This document shows positions 6,806 to 16,018 of a DNA stretch of 64,000 nt, one piece after another (the first letter of the stretch is position 1; each line of letters opens with the position of its first letter). Location: assembly GCA_963781675.1 (NCBI GenBank), contig CAWAGF010000006.1, positions 124,001 through 188,000 on the forward strand, given 5' to 3'. The notes under the pieces are model-generated. The model saw only the letters and a list, made by a program, of their open reading frames with translations. It was not told the origin of the DNA and ran no database searches. The position numbers and the translations under genes are program-made. The stretch is from SCTD01 sp963781675. GTDB lineage: Bacteria > Actinomycetota > Actinomycetes > Mycobacteriales > SCTD01.

Positions 6806-8909
6806 CCCCGTCGTGGCCGCGCCCATCGACAGCAGGGTGACAGACTGCCGCGCATGTCTGCCGGCTCCTGGTCACTGGAACCGTCTGACCGCATCCGGCA
6901 TCTGCGTCGTGGAGCATGAGCGTGATCAGAGGAGCGCGAGGCCGCGCGATGATGCGGGCGCGGCGCGCGCGCCTTCGCTACGGGTTCGACAACGCGCTTT
7001 CGCGCGGACCGGGCAGAGTCATCACCTACCTGGGGCTGCTGGCGCTGGCTTTCGTGCTCCTGAGCGGCGCGCTGTCCGTGATCTTCCACTTGCGCTTCGA
7101 CTCGGTCGGAGGGGGCCTCCTCGAGTCCAGCTACCAGTCGCTGCTCCGGATGCTCGACCCGGGGACGCTTTCAGGCGACGAAGCTTGGCCGCTACGAGCC
7201 CTGACACTGCTGGTGACGCTCGTGGGCATCATCCTCGGCGGCTGCCTCATCGGCCTCATCGCCAACATCGTCAACCAGCGCGTCGAGACCTTGCAGCGCG
7301 GTTCTGGCCGTGTGGTGGAGAGCGGGCACTCCCTGATCCTCGGGTGGTCTCCGCAGGTCCCCGAGATCATCTCGGAGCTCGTCCGCGCCAACGAGAGCGA
7401 GCGGAGGGCCTGCGTCGTCGTGCTGGCGCGTACGGAGAAGGCGAAGGTGGAGGACGCCATACGGGCCCGTGTTCGCGACACCCGCTCCACGCGCGTCGTC
7501 GTTCGTCAGGGGGACCCAGCCGCTCCGGGCGACCTGGAGCGGGTGTGCGCCGACACTGCCAGGTCCATCGTCGCCGTACGGGACGAGGAAGGGGACGCCG
7601 GCGTGATCAAGGCGGTCCTTGCGCTCCGCACGACCGACCTGGCGGACCGTACGAACCACGTCGTCGCGGAGCTGTCCGACGAGCATGACGCACGAACGCT
7701 GCGGATCGTGTCCCGCGGACGCGTCGTCACTATGTCCAGCCAGGTCGTCGTCGCCGAGGTCACCGCGCAGGCCTGCCACCAGGCTGGCCTCGCCGCGGTC
7801 TTCACCGAGCTCCTCAGCTTCGAAGGCGCGGAGATCTACTTCTGCGGGTTCCCCGAGTTGGCCGGGCGGACCTACGGGGAGGCGCAACTGGCCTTCGACG
7901 CCTCATCGGTGATCGGCCGTCTGACCCCGAGCGAGACCATCGAGCTGAACCCCGCCCCCAGCACCGTCCTCGATCTGAACGACCGCCTGATCGTCGTCGC
8001 CGCGGACGACTCGAGCATCGTCCTCACCGAGGTCGAGCCCCGGGCGGTGCCGACGGTGCGTGGCTCCGCCGTCGACCCTGCCCGGCCACTGCGGACCCTC
8101 ATCATCGGCTGGAGCAAGTTCGGCGAGCGGGTGCTCACCGAGCTGGACCAGTTCTTGGCGCCCGGGTCGAACATCCACATCCAGGTGGACAGCGACCTGG
8201 TGGACCCGGCGGGACTCTCGAGGATGAGTCTGAAGCGGGCATCTGTCACCGTTGCAGGTGGCCACGGCGGTCCTGAAGATCTTCTGGGCCTCCGGGAGGA
8301 GGGCTTCGACCAGGTGATCCTCCTGGCCTACCGCGACGTACTCTCTGCGGCGGATGCCGACGCCCGCACGCTGCTGTCCCTGCTGACCTCCGCCTGATGT
8401 GGCCGACCGAGGCGCCCGACCACGTGCGCGTCGTCGCGGAGCTGGTGGACCAGCGCAACGCCGCCATCGCCTCGCCGGTCGGGGTTGACGACCTGATCAT
8501 CAGCGATGCGCTGGCGAGCAAGATGATGGCGCAACTGTCCGAGCGGCCTCGAGCTGAGGGCGCTCTTCGGGCAGCTCTTTGCGCCACGCGGTCAGGCGGT
8601 GGTGATGCTCCCAGCGGAGCGCCTGGTGCCGGCGGAGCCCATCAGCTTCGCGACCGTCGTGTCCGGCCGCGAGCGCCCGAGGCGCGTCAGCGTTCGGCTA
8701 CCGCATGGGAGCCAGCGGCGAGGTCGTGCTGAACCCGCCGAAGACTGACTGCGTGAGGCTCGCCGCCGGCGATGCGGTCATCGCGGTAGGCCCATCCGCG
8801 CCGCTGGCGGCACCGGCGAAGGCGCCGCCGCACGAGACACCCGGGGCATCTATTCGCGCCTGACCTTTCGGGTGCTCCCTGGTCGTCCCCGCTGCACGCC
8901 AGTCCAGTC
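6806..8909. mobile_element. Inserted segment flanked by the 138-bp direct repeats
   Basis: The ~2.1 kb between the repeats carries only the CASTOR/POLLUX-type channel gene. Its codons are less GC-biased than the neighbours (for example ATA, TTG and CAA codons and many T-ending codons between 7380 and 8300). No integrase, transposase or terminal inverted repeat is visible. The geometry, a gene's 3' end duplicated on the far side of the insert so that the gene keeps an end, is that of elements integrating in gene 3' ends, but simple recombination or misassembly could also produce it. Confidence 0.5.
6916..8863 (+). CDS. CASTOR/POLLUX-related ion channel (three frame breaks near the C-terminus)
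   Basis: About 645 residues if the frames are joined. Residues ~35-60 and ~90-115 are transmembrane helices around a pore loop, then come two RCK/TrkA-N-like cytosolic halves beginning HSLILGWSPQVPEII and TLIIGWSKFGERVL, each with a Rossmann-type start. This is the two-TM plus double RCK plan of CASTOR/POLLUX nuclear-envelope channels and their actinobacterial relatives. Frames break near 8386 (CCC to CC), 8549 and 8668; the last ~155 residues (LRLMWPTEAPDH..., GYRMGASGEVVLNPP...) are recovered by shifting. ATG 6916 is used; ATG 6949 with GAGG at 6938 is a better-spaced alternative. Sits wholly inside the repeat-flanked segment. Confidence 0.8.
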
Positions 8910-10017
8910 AGCCGCCGAGCACGCCGCACCAGCGCCCGGATGCTCCGGCGCTCGAGCTGCTGGTCGAGGGAGGTGCGCCCGCTGACCAGGCGGCCGAACA
9001 GGCCGAACATGCCGGCAGCGAGCGCATCACCTCGTGCACCAGCCGCGGGTGCCGGGTGAACGCCGCCAGTGCCCGGCGCCCTGCGGCGACCTCAGCGCCC
9101 AGCGCCTGCTCGACCGCGGCCGGGTAGGCCGCCGGGTCGCCGGCTGCCGCCGCACCGGCGAGCGCACCGGAGCGCAGCGCGAAGGAGATGCCCTCCCGGG
9201 TCCACGGCTCCAGCAGCCCGGCGGCGTCGCCGGCGACGAGCACGCGCCCGCGCACCAGTGGCGAGCCGGGCGCCCGGACCCGGGTGAGGTGGCCGCCGTC
9301 GACGTGCGCGGTCGCCAGGTCCAGCCCGAGCTGCTGCACGAAGTCGCGGTAGTAGCGCCGGACGGCCTCACCCTGCCCGCGGTCGCCGATGACGCCGACC
9401 GTGAGGGTGTCGCCCTTCGGGAACACCCAGCCGTACGACCCGGGCACCGGCCCCCAGTCCAGCAGCACGCGGCCGTCCCAGTCGCTGCCCGGCGGCGTCG
9501 GCAGCTCGGCCTCCATCCCGAGGTCGACCTGGTCGCAGACCACGCCGACGTGCGCGGCGGCCCGGCTGCCGGAGCCGTCGGCGCCGACGACCGCGCCGGC
9601 CCGCACCGTGCCGTCCCGCGTGGTCAGCAGCACGCCGGAGGCGTCCTGCTCGTACGACGTGACGGTCACGCCCTCGCGCAGCTCCACGCCGGCGTCCAGG
9701 GCGACCTGCACGAGGGCGGCGTCGAGCTGGGAGCGCAGGACCATCGGCAGGAACGGCTCGGTGCTGCGCGTGAAGCCGGCCCGGCCGCGCGAGGTGAAGG
9801 TGAACCGGCCGACCCGGTCCAGCGAGAGCGGCCCCAGGTCGACGCCGGCCGCGGCGACGGCGGCCTGCGAGGCGCCGATCATGCCGCCGCCGCACCGCTT
9901 GTAGCGCGGCAGCTGCTCGCGCTCCAGCAGCACCGTGCGGGCCCCCGCCCGGGCGGCGGCGAGCGCGGCGGCGGCTCCGGCGGGGCCGGCCCCGACGACG
10001 GCGACGTCCCAGGTCAC
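8908..10017 (-). CDS. FAD-dependent geranylgeranyl-reductase-family oxidoreductase
   Basis: 369 residues from GTG 10017. The N-terminus has the FAD dinucleotide motif VVGAGPAGAAAALAAARAG and a Glu for the ribose (LLERE), then PRYKRCGGGMIG, the family's reductase motif, and late VLVAGDAAGLLEPWTREGI, the GD flavin motif. Family members saturate isoprenoid double bonds of lipids, quinones or archaeal-type chains. The C-terminal ~30 residues (ACSACSAAWSAG...) are nonsense compared with the clean version in repeat copy 1, owing to two compensating indels. GTGA overlap with the AtuA stop makes a two-gene operon. Confidence 0.85.
   Translation of the reverse strand: MTWDVAVVGAGPAGAAAALAAARAGARTVLLEREQLPRYKRCGGGMIGASQAAVAAAGVDLGPLSLDRVGRFTFTSRGRAGFTRSTEPFLPMVLRSQLDAALVQVALDAGVELREGVTVTSYEQDASGVLLTTRDGTVRAGAVVGADGSGSRAAAHVGVVCDQVDLGMEAELPTPPGSDWDGRVLLDWGPVPGSYGWVFPKGDTLTVGVIGDRGQGEAVRRYYRDFVQQLGLDLATAHVDGGHLTRVRAPGSPLVRGRVLVAGDAAGLLEPWTREGISFALRSGALAGAAAAGDPAAYPAAVEQALGAEVAAGRRALAAFTRHPRLVHEVMRSLPACSACSAAWSAGAPPSTSSSSAGASGRWCGVLGG
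8910..9047. repeat. 138-bp direct repeat, copy 2
   Basis: Second copy of 6668-6805, joined to the body of the reductase gene. Relative to copy 1 it has an extra G near 8926 and lacks a T near 9012; the two changes compensate so the gene still terminates, but the 28 or so residues between them are read in the wrong frame. Confidence 0.95.
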
Positions 10018-11727
10018 AGCAGGGCGACCGGGACGTCCACGTGCCGCGACCGGAGGTACTCGCCCAGCCCCTTGGCCTGCGGGTCGAAGCGGGACGAGGA
10101 GGCGACGCCCTCGCCGAGCAGGCCGTGCACGACGACGTTGACGGCGCGCAGGTTCGGCAGCCGGTGCACGTCGACCGGCAGCCCGTCCGCCTCGGGGAGC
10201 AGCTGCCGGAAGACGTCCTCGGTCAACCAGCCGTCCAGCCAGGCGGCCGCCTCGTCGGTGCGGGCCCAGAAGCCGACGTTGGCGTTGCCGCCCTTGTCGC
10301 CGGACCGGGCGCCGAGCACGCGGCCGAGCGGGACCCGCTCGGGTCTGGCCGTGCACCGGCGCCGGCCGCTCCACCGGCGCGGGCTGCGCCGGCGGACCGG
10401 GCGGCGTGTGCGGCACGACCTCGCGCCGGCCGTCGGCGTGCACGACCACGTGCTCGACCTCGGCGGCGTCGACGAGCGCCGGCCAGTAGACGCCGTACGG
10501 CGTGGCGTCCCCGGGCTGGGAGGTCAGGGTGAAGCCGGGGTAGCTGCCGAGCGCGAGCTCGACGGCCGCGCCGGAGAAGGCCCGGCCGACCTGCTTCGGG
10601 TCGTCGCCGCGCACGTGCACGCGCAGCAGCGCGGCGGCCTGCTCGTTGGTGGGGGCGTCCTCGCGGTCCAGGCGCACCAGGCGGTGCTCGAACGGGTGCG
10701 GGTAGGCGTCGCGCAGGCCGTCCAGCGCGAGCGCGGCCTTGTCCTCGACGTCCAGCCCGGTGAGCACGAACTCCATCCGGTTGCGGAAGCCGCCCAGCAT
10801 GTTCAGGGCCACCTTGATGCGGCCGCTCGGGGCGCTGCCGCGGGCGCCGGACAGGCGCACCCGGTCCGGGCCCTGCTGCTCCAGCGCCAGCGTGCCGAAG
10901 TCGGCGACGACGTCCGGGCCGGCGTACAGCGGACCGGCCACCTCGTACAGCAGCTGGGCGGTGACGGTGCCGACGGTGACGGCGCCGCCGGTGCCCGGGT
11001 GCTTGGTGATGACGGCCGAGCCGTCGGCGGCGACCTCGGCGAGCGGGAAGCCCATGTGGACCGGCTGCGCGACCTCCTCGCGCACGAAGGAGTAGTTGCC
11101 GCCCGTGGCCTGGGTGCCGCACTCGAGGACGTGCCCGACGGCGACCGCGCCGGCCAGGCGGTCCCAGTCGTCGCGCGCCCAGCCGAAGTGCGCCGCCGCG
11201 GGGCCGACGACCAGGGAGGCGTCGGTGACCCGGCCGGTGACGACCACCTGCGCGCCGGCCTGCAGCGCCGCAGCGATCCCCCAGGCGCCGAGGTAGGCGT
11301 TGGCCGTCAGGGGGGTGCCGGTCAGGGGCGCGCCGGTGTCCAGGTGCGGCAGCTCCAGCGCGCCGACGCGGGGGAGCAGGTCGTCGCCCTCGACGTGCGC
11401 GACCGGCAGCTCGAGGCCCAGCGCGGCGGCCAGGTCCCGCACCGCGTCGGCGCAGGCGGCGGGTGCGAGCCCACCGGCGTTCACCACGACCTTCGTGCCG
11501 GCGGAGGCGATCCTCCCGAGCACCGGCTCGAGCTGCCGCAGGAAGGTGGTGGCGTAGCCGCGGGAGGGGTCCTTGGCCCGCGAGCGGAACAGGATGAGCA
11601 TCGTCAGCTCAGCCAGGTAGTCACCGGTAACCACATCGACCGGTCCGTCGTTGAGCACCTCGGAGAGCGCGCTGGCCCGGTCGCCGTAGAAGCCCGAGCA
11701 GTTCGCGATCCGCAGCACGTCCGTCAC
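10014..11727 (-). CDS. Acyclic terpene utilisation AtuA family protein (frameshift near 10350)
   Basis: About 570 residues including the DUF1446 domain and the short C-terminal AtuA-like domain that begins GARSGDKGGNANVGFWAR. The N-terminus reads VLRIANCSGFYGDR, followed by YLAELTMLIL, VVVNAGGLAP and VVTGRVTDASL, all typical of AtuA, which is needed for citronellol/geraniol breakdown in Pseudomonas although its reaction is unclear. The body is in one frame to ~10355 and the last ~100 residues continue one base out of phase. Start is GTG 11727. Overlaps the reductase start (GTGA 10014-10017), hinting at joint isoprenoid metabolism. Confidence 0.82.
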
Positions 11728-11776
11728 GGCAGGATCGTCGCACCGCCCGGTGCGCGCGGCAGGAGAGGCAGGTCAG

Positions 11777-12928
11777 GTGCGGCTCGCACGCGCGCTCGGA
11801 CGGCCTGCGGTCGTCGGCACCGCCCTGGCCGCGACCCTGCTCGCCGGGTCCGTCGCCGCGGTCACCGTCGCCCCCGCCGCCCCCGCCCCCCTCGCGGTCG
11901 CCGAGGACGCCGTCGCTCCCGAGCCGCTGGACGCGCTGCCCACCGAGCCGCTGCGCCAGCCGGCCGCCCGCAGCCGTCCCGCCGCGCCGGCGCCCGAGCC
12001 GGCCGTCGCCCCGCTGGCCGACCTGCGCGTGCCGGACCTGCTCGTCACCGTCCGCCGCCCGGTCACCCCCGCGCAGGTGAAGGCGCTGCAGGCGGTGCGC
12101 AAGGTCGAGGGCCTCACCGTCGTCGACGCCGGCACCGTGCGCATCGGCGGCCGCAGCGCCCGCGTGCTCGGCGTCGACCCGTCGCAGTTCCGCGCCTTCA
12201 CCCCGCAGGAGACCGCCTCCTCCGACGCCCTCTGGAAGGCCGTCGCGCGCGGCGACCTCGCGCCCTCCTACGGCCTCGCCCGCTCCCGCGACCTGCCCCT
12301 CGGCGGCACCATCGCCGTCGACGCCACCCGCGACGCGCAGGTCCGCGTCGGCGCCGTCGCGGCGTACGGCCTGCCCGGCGTCGACGCCGTCACCGGCCGC
12401 GAGCGGGCGCAGGCCCTCGGCGTCGTGCCGTCCAGCGGCGTCGTCGTCAGCGCGCCCGACCGCGGCATCGGCGCGCTGCGGCGGGCCGTGCGCGAGGTGC
12501 TCGGCCAGGACGCCGTCGTCGAGGTGCTGCGCCCCGAGGTGGTCGCGCCCCGGAACGGCCGGCCGAGCAGCTACCGCGAGCTCTACATCGACTCGGCCCG
12601 CTACTGCCCCGGGATGTCGTGGACGGTGCTGGCCGCCATCGGGCAGGTCGAGAGCGGGCACGGCCGGCACCTCGGGCCGTCCAGTGCCGGCGCGCTCGGC
12701 CCGATGCAGTTCCTGCCGAGCACCTGGGCCGCCTACGGCGTGGACGGCGACGGCGACGGCAGGGCCGACATCATGAGCCCGTACGACGCGGTGCCGTCGG
12801 CGGCGGGCTACCTGTGCCGGTTCGGCGCGAACCGCGGCCCCGAGGGGCTGTACGACGCGGTCTTCGCCTACAACCACGCCGACTGGTACGTGAAGAAGGT
12901 CCTCGGGATCGCGGCGCAGTACCGCTAG
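11777..12928 (+). CDS. Secreted lytic transglycosylase
   Basis: 383 residues from GTG 11777, with AGGAGAGG at 11761-11768 eight bases upstream. An N-terminal signal/anchor (residues ~8-40) is followed by a Pro/Ala-rich stretch and a ~130-residue region of unknown fold. The C-terminal catalytic SLT-type domain runs from GMSWTVLAAIGQVESGHGRH, where the Glu of VESGHG is the catalytic acid, through GALGPMQFLPSTWAAYG to VFAYNHADWYVKKVL. It cleaves the MurNAc-GlcNAc bond of peptidoglycan in the cell wall. Its stop shares CTAG 12925-12928 with the convergent patatin gene. Confidence 0.9.
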   Translation: MRLARALGRPAVVGTALAATLLAGSVAAVTVAPAAPAPLAVAEDAVAPEPLDALPTEPLRQPAARSRPAAPAPEPAVAPLADLRVPDLLVTVRRPVTPAQVKALQAVRKVEGLTVVDAGTVRIGGRSARVLGVDPSQFRAFTPQETASSDALWKAVARGDLAPSYGLARSRDLPLGGTIAVDATRDAQVRVGAVAAYGLPGVDAVTGRERAQALGVVPSSGVVVSAPDRGIGALRRAVREVLGQDAVVEVLRPEVVAPRNGRPSSYRELYIDSARYCPGMSWTVLAAIGQVESGHGRHLGPSSAGALGPMQFLPSTWAAYGVDGDGDGRADIMSPYDAVPSAAGYLCRFGANRGPEGLYDAVFAYNHADWYVKKVLGIAAQYR

Positions 12929-13881
12929 GCGCTCGCGAGCAGCTCCACCAGCGACGGCTGCGCCTCCAGGCGGGCCCGCGTGGAGGCAGCGGCCGTGCGC
13001 ATGACCTCCTCCACCCGGCTGTGCTGCATCGGGTTCAGGCCCATCACCGGCAGGTCCCGGGGGCCGGGCTGGAGCACCACGACCGTGCACCCGCGCCGCC
13101 GCAGCGCGGCCACCTCGCGGGAGAGGTACCGGCGGATCGCCAGCCGGATCGCGAGGTCGGCGCGGGGGAGCCGCGCGGTGCCGCGGCCCAGCGACATCGG
13201 GCTGAGCACGACGACCAGCTCGGGCCGGTCGCCGGACAGCACGTCGGCGTTGCTGGGGGAGTGCACGCCCCCGTCGACGTAGGCCTTGCCCGCGACGTGC
13301 ACCGGCGCGAAGTACGACGGGATCGCGCACGAGGCGGCCACCGCCGTCCCCACGTCGGTCGGCGGCGCGCCGGGGGTGCCGAAGACGACGCGGCGGGCGT
13401 CGGCGGCGCGGACGGCGCAGATGCGCAGGTCCCGGTCGGGCCAGGCGCCACCGTGCAGGCGCTGCACGCCGCGGGCGATCATGTCGGTGCGGGCGCGCCC
13501 GGCCGGCAGCAGGCTGGAGGCCACGGCCCCCGGCCGCACCGCCCAGGGGCGCCGGGCGGCGGCGAGCAGCGCCTGCGGCGCGAGCGGTCCGCGGCGCGGC
13601 GCCGGCGCGACCGGCTCCGGCATCCGCAGCGTCGCCGGTCGGTTCCCGCGGGTGCGCCGCCCTTCCGCCGAGAGCGGTTCGCCGAGCACCTCGGCCCGCA
13701 GGTCGGACGCGGACAGCCCGCCGGCCAGGCCGGCCGCCACGAGGGAGCCGGCGGAGGTGCCGACCAGGGTGCCGGCGCGGCGGGCGTCGAAGCCGGCCAC
13801 CTCCTCGAGCGCGACCAGGGCGCCGAGGTGGAAGGCCTGCCCGACCAGGCCGCCGGCAGCGAGGACGACCGCGGTGCTCAT
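12925..13881 (-). CDS. Patatin-like phospholipase family protein
   Basis: 318 residues. The lipid acyl-hydrolase dyad is visible: nucleophile Ser in GTSAG (residues ~42-46, after LAAGGLVGQAFHLGAL, a relaxed oxyanion-loop motif) and the Asp of the DGG motif in AYVDGGVHSPSNADVL. No signal peptide, so probably cytoplasmic or peripheral at the membrane. The start ATG 13881 is 12 bp after the stop of the secreted alpha/beta hydrolase gene, so the two form an operon. Substrate lipid is unknown. Confidence 0.88.
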   Translation of the reverse strand: MSTAVVLAAGGLVGQAFHLGALVALEEVAGFDARRAGTLVGTSAGSLVAAGLAGGLSASDLRAEVLGEPLSAEGRRTRGNRPATLRMPEPVAPAPRRGPLAPQALLAAARRPWAVRPGAVASSLLPAGRARTDMIARGVQRLHGGAWPDRDLRICAVRAADARRVVFGTPGAPPTDVGTAVAASCAIPSYFAPVHVAGKAYVDGGVHSPSNADVLSGDRPELVVVLSPMSLGRGTARLPRADLAIRLAIRRYLSREVAALRRRGCTVVVLQPGPRDLPVMGLNPMQHSRVEEVMRTAAASTRARLEAQPSLVELLASA

Positions 13882-13893
13882 GCGGTCAGCCTG

Positions 13894-15021
13894 TCAGCAG
13901 CCCGTGGAGGTCGCGCGGACGGTCGTGTCGAGGGTGCCGTCGTAGACGGCCTCGCCGCAGCTGAAGGGCGTGCCGCCGTAGATGCCGTCCAGGGCGGCGA
14001 AGCCGGCGACGCCGACGACGTGCGTCGTGCTGGTCTCGCTGGCGTGCCCGGCGAACGGCGACTCCTGGCCGCTGGGCAGGTAGCCGTCCAGCGTGGTGCC
14101 CGGCTCGGTCCCCGCCTTGCGCGTGACGGCGGTCCACAGGTCGACCGGGACCTGCTGCGCGCGCAGCAGGCTCTGCAGCTCGCGGCTCTGGTTGCTGGTG
14201 ACCAGGCCGTCGACCAGGCCCTGCACGACGTAGACGCCCTTGAGGCCGGCGCCGGCGATGTCCGGCGTCCGGTTCACGACGGTCCGCTCGGCGTAGACGT
14301 CGGGCTTGTCGGCGATCGTGCCGCCGAAGGCCTCCTCGATGTCGGCCTTGGCGTTCGCGGCGAACTCGTTGGCCGGCGCGAGGACGCTGGCGCCGAGGTA
14401 GGTCTGGCTGACGTCGACGGCCGGCTCGACCGCGACCCAGTAGTCGAACAGCGGGCTGCCGTCCGCCCGCTTCGGCTGCGCGGCGACGACCAGGCCGCTG
14501 GTGTTGCCGCCCATGCTCACGCCGTAGACGACGTTGGTGCCGCCCGGCTTGCACCTCGCCTCGTAGCGCTGGACCAGCGCGATGGAGTCGGCAGCGCCCT
14601 CGGCCACGCGCCAGCCGCGACTGCTGACCTTCTGGCCCGCCGGCGGGACGGTCTGGCCGCGGTAGTTCGGGGCGATCGCGATGACGCCGAGGTTCGTCGC
14701 CGTGCGGACGAGGTGCTCGCGCCAGGACTCCATCGTGTGGCCGTAGCCGTGGTCGAACACGACGATTCCGCGCGGCTTCTTGCGGGGGAGGGCAACCAGG
14801 GCGAGGGCCTCCTGACCGTCCACGCTCAGGCTCATCCGCTGGACGGCGGCCGGGTCGCCCGTGCAGGCGCTGGGCTGGCCGGTGCGCTTGCCGTGGTCCC
14901 TGCCGTTCCCGTGGCCCTCGTGGGCGTAGGAGGGCACGACGGAGGCGCCGGCGACGGCGGCGATCACGGCGGCGAGGACGGTGCGGCGGAGGCTGGGTCG
15001 CATGCAGGAGGTGTTCGACAC
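13894..15021 (-). CDS. Secreted alpha/beta hydrolase
   Basis: 375 residues from GTG 15021, preceded by AGGAGG at 15031-15036. Residues 8-33 form a signal peptide ending near SYAHEGHG. The alpha/beta hydrolase core has HGYGHTMESW (oxyanion region), the nucleophile elbow YGVSMGGNTSG, and a late ETSTTHVVGV histidine. Paired cysteines (CTGD, CKPGG, CGEAV, TGC) suggest disulfides outside the cell. Resembles secreted dienelactone-hydrolase/PET-like esterases only in outline; substrate not assignable. First gene of an operon with the patatin-like phospholipase. Confidence 0.8.
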   Translation of the reverse strand: MSNTSCMRPSLRRTVLAAVIAAVAGASVVPSYAHEGHGNGRDHGKRTGQPSACTGDPAAVQRMSLSVDGQEALALVALPRKKPRGIVVFDHGYGHTMESWREHLVRTATNLGVIAIAPNYRGQTVPPAGQKVSSRGWRVAEGAADSIALVQRYEARCKPGGTNVVYGVSMGGNTSGLVVAAQPKRADGSPLFDYWVAVEPAVDVSQTYLGASVLAPANEFAANAKADIEEAFGGTIADKPDVYAERTVVNRTPDIAGAGLKGVYVVQGLVDGLVTSNQSRELQSLLRAQQVPVDLWTAVTRKAGTEPGTTLDGYLPSGQESPFAGHASETSTTHVVGVAGFAALDGIYGGTPFSCGEAVYDGTLDTTVRATSTGC

Positions 15022-15052
15022 GGAGCGTCGACCTCCTGCTACTCACCGGTAG

Positions 15053-16018
15053 CTAGGGGAGCAGGACGACCTTGCCGATCGTGCCGCGGTCGCCGAGCCG
15101 GGCCAGCGCCTGCGGGGCCTGCTCGAGCGGCAGCTCGGCGCCCACCAGGGGGTCCACCGCGCGCCGGCTCCACAGGTCGACCAGCGCGGCGTGGGTGTCC
15201 ACGAAGATCTGCGGCTCGTAGTGCCGGTAGAGCCCCCAGTGCAGCCCGACCACCGAGTAGTTCTTGACCAGCGCGTGGTTCGTGGGGGCGTCGGCGATCC
15301 GGCCGCCGGCGAAGCCGACGACGACGAGGCGCCCCTCGAAGGCGATGCACTTGCGGCTCTTGTCGAAGGTGTCGCCGCCGACCGAGTCGTAGACCACGTC
15401 GGCGCCCCTGCCGGCGGTGGCGTCCTTGACGATCGCGACGAAGTCCTCGCTGCTGTAGTCGATCGCGACGTCGGCGCCGAGGTCCTTGCAGACCTGGACC
15501 TTCTCCGGGCCGCCGGCCGTCGCGATGACGCGGGCGCCGGCGGCCTTGCCGAGCTGGATCGCCGCGCTGCCGACGCCGCCGGCGCCGGCGTGCACCAGCA
15601 GGGTCTCGCCCTCCCTGAGCTGGGCACGGCGGTGCAGCCCGACGTAGCCGGTCTGGTAGGTGATCAGCATGCTGGCGGCCTTGCTCGCCGGCATGTCGTC
15701 CGGCACCGCGTGCGCGGCGGCCTCGGGCACCACGACCTGCTCGGCCATCCCGCCGCGCGGCAGCCCCGGCCCGGCCAGCACCCGCTCCCCGGCGCGCGGG
15801 CCGTCCAGCACGGTGCCGCAGACCTCGAGGCCGGGCGTGAACGGCAGCTCGGGCTTCTCCTGGTACGTCCCGCGGCAGAGCAGCACGTCCGGGAAGTTCA
15901 GCGCCACCGCGTCGACCCGCAGCCGCAGCATCCCCGGGCCCGCCTCCGGCTCCGGGACGTCCTCGAGGCGCAGCACGTCCTGCGGCTCGCCGAGCTCGTG
16001 CACCTGCCAGGCCCTCAT
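15053..16018 (-). CDS. NADPH:quinone oxidoreductase family protein (MDR superfamily)
   Basis: 321 residues. Zinc-independent medium-chain reductase: N-terminal GroES-like domain with VALNFPDVLLCRGTYQ and FTPGLEVCGTV, then a Rossmann domain with the cofactor loop HAGAGGVGSAAIQLGKAAGA. The structural- and catalytic-zinc cysteines of alcohol dehydrogenases are absent. Predicted to reduce quinones or enones with NADPH in the cytoplasm. ATG 16018 overlaps the stop of the upstream DUF1330 gene (ATGA), so both are translated from one message. Confidence 0.9.
   Translation of the reverse strand: MRAWQVHELGEPQDVLRLEDVPEPEAGPGMLRLRVDAVALNFPDVLLCRGTYQEKPELPFTPGLEVCGTVLDGPRAGERVLAGPGLPRGGMAEQVVVPEAAAHAVPDDMPASKAASMLITYQTGYVGLHRRAQLREGETLLVHAGAGGVGSAAIQLGKAAGARVIATAGGPEKVQVCKDLGADVAIDYSSEDFVAIVKDATAGRGADVVYDSVGGDTFDKSRKCIAFEGRLVVVGFAGGRIADAPTNHALVKNYSVVGLHWGLYRHYEPQIFVDTHAALVDLWSRRAVDPLVGAELPLEQAPQALARLGDRGTIGKVVLLP

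Noticed and set aside
6806..6915. Possible tRNA or attachment site between repeat copy 1 and the channel gene
   Set aside because: No cloverleaf, T-loop or CCA-like end could be drawn; it looks like promoter plus residual sequence.
9034..15267. A plus-strand open frame of about 2,000 codons running antisense to AtuA, the reductase, patatin and other genes
   Set aside because: It has no recognisable domain, is rich in Arg/His/Gly/Ala as expected for antisense of GC-rich coding DNA, and covers genes whose conserved motifs are on the other strand or frame.
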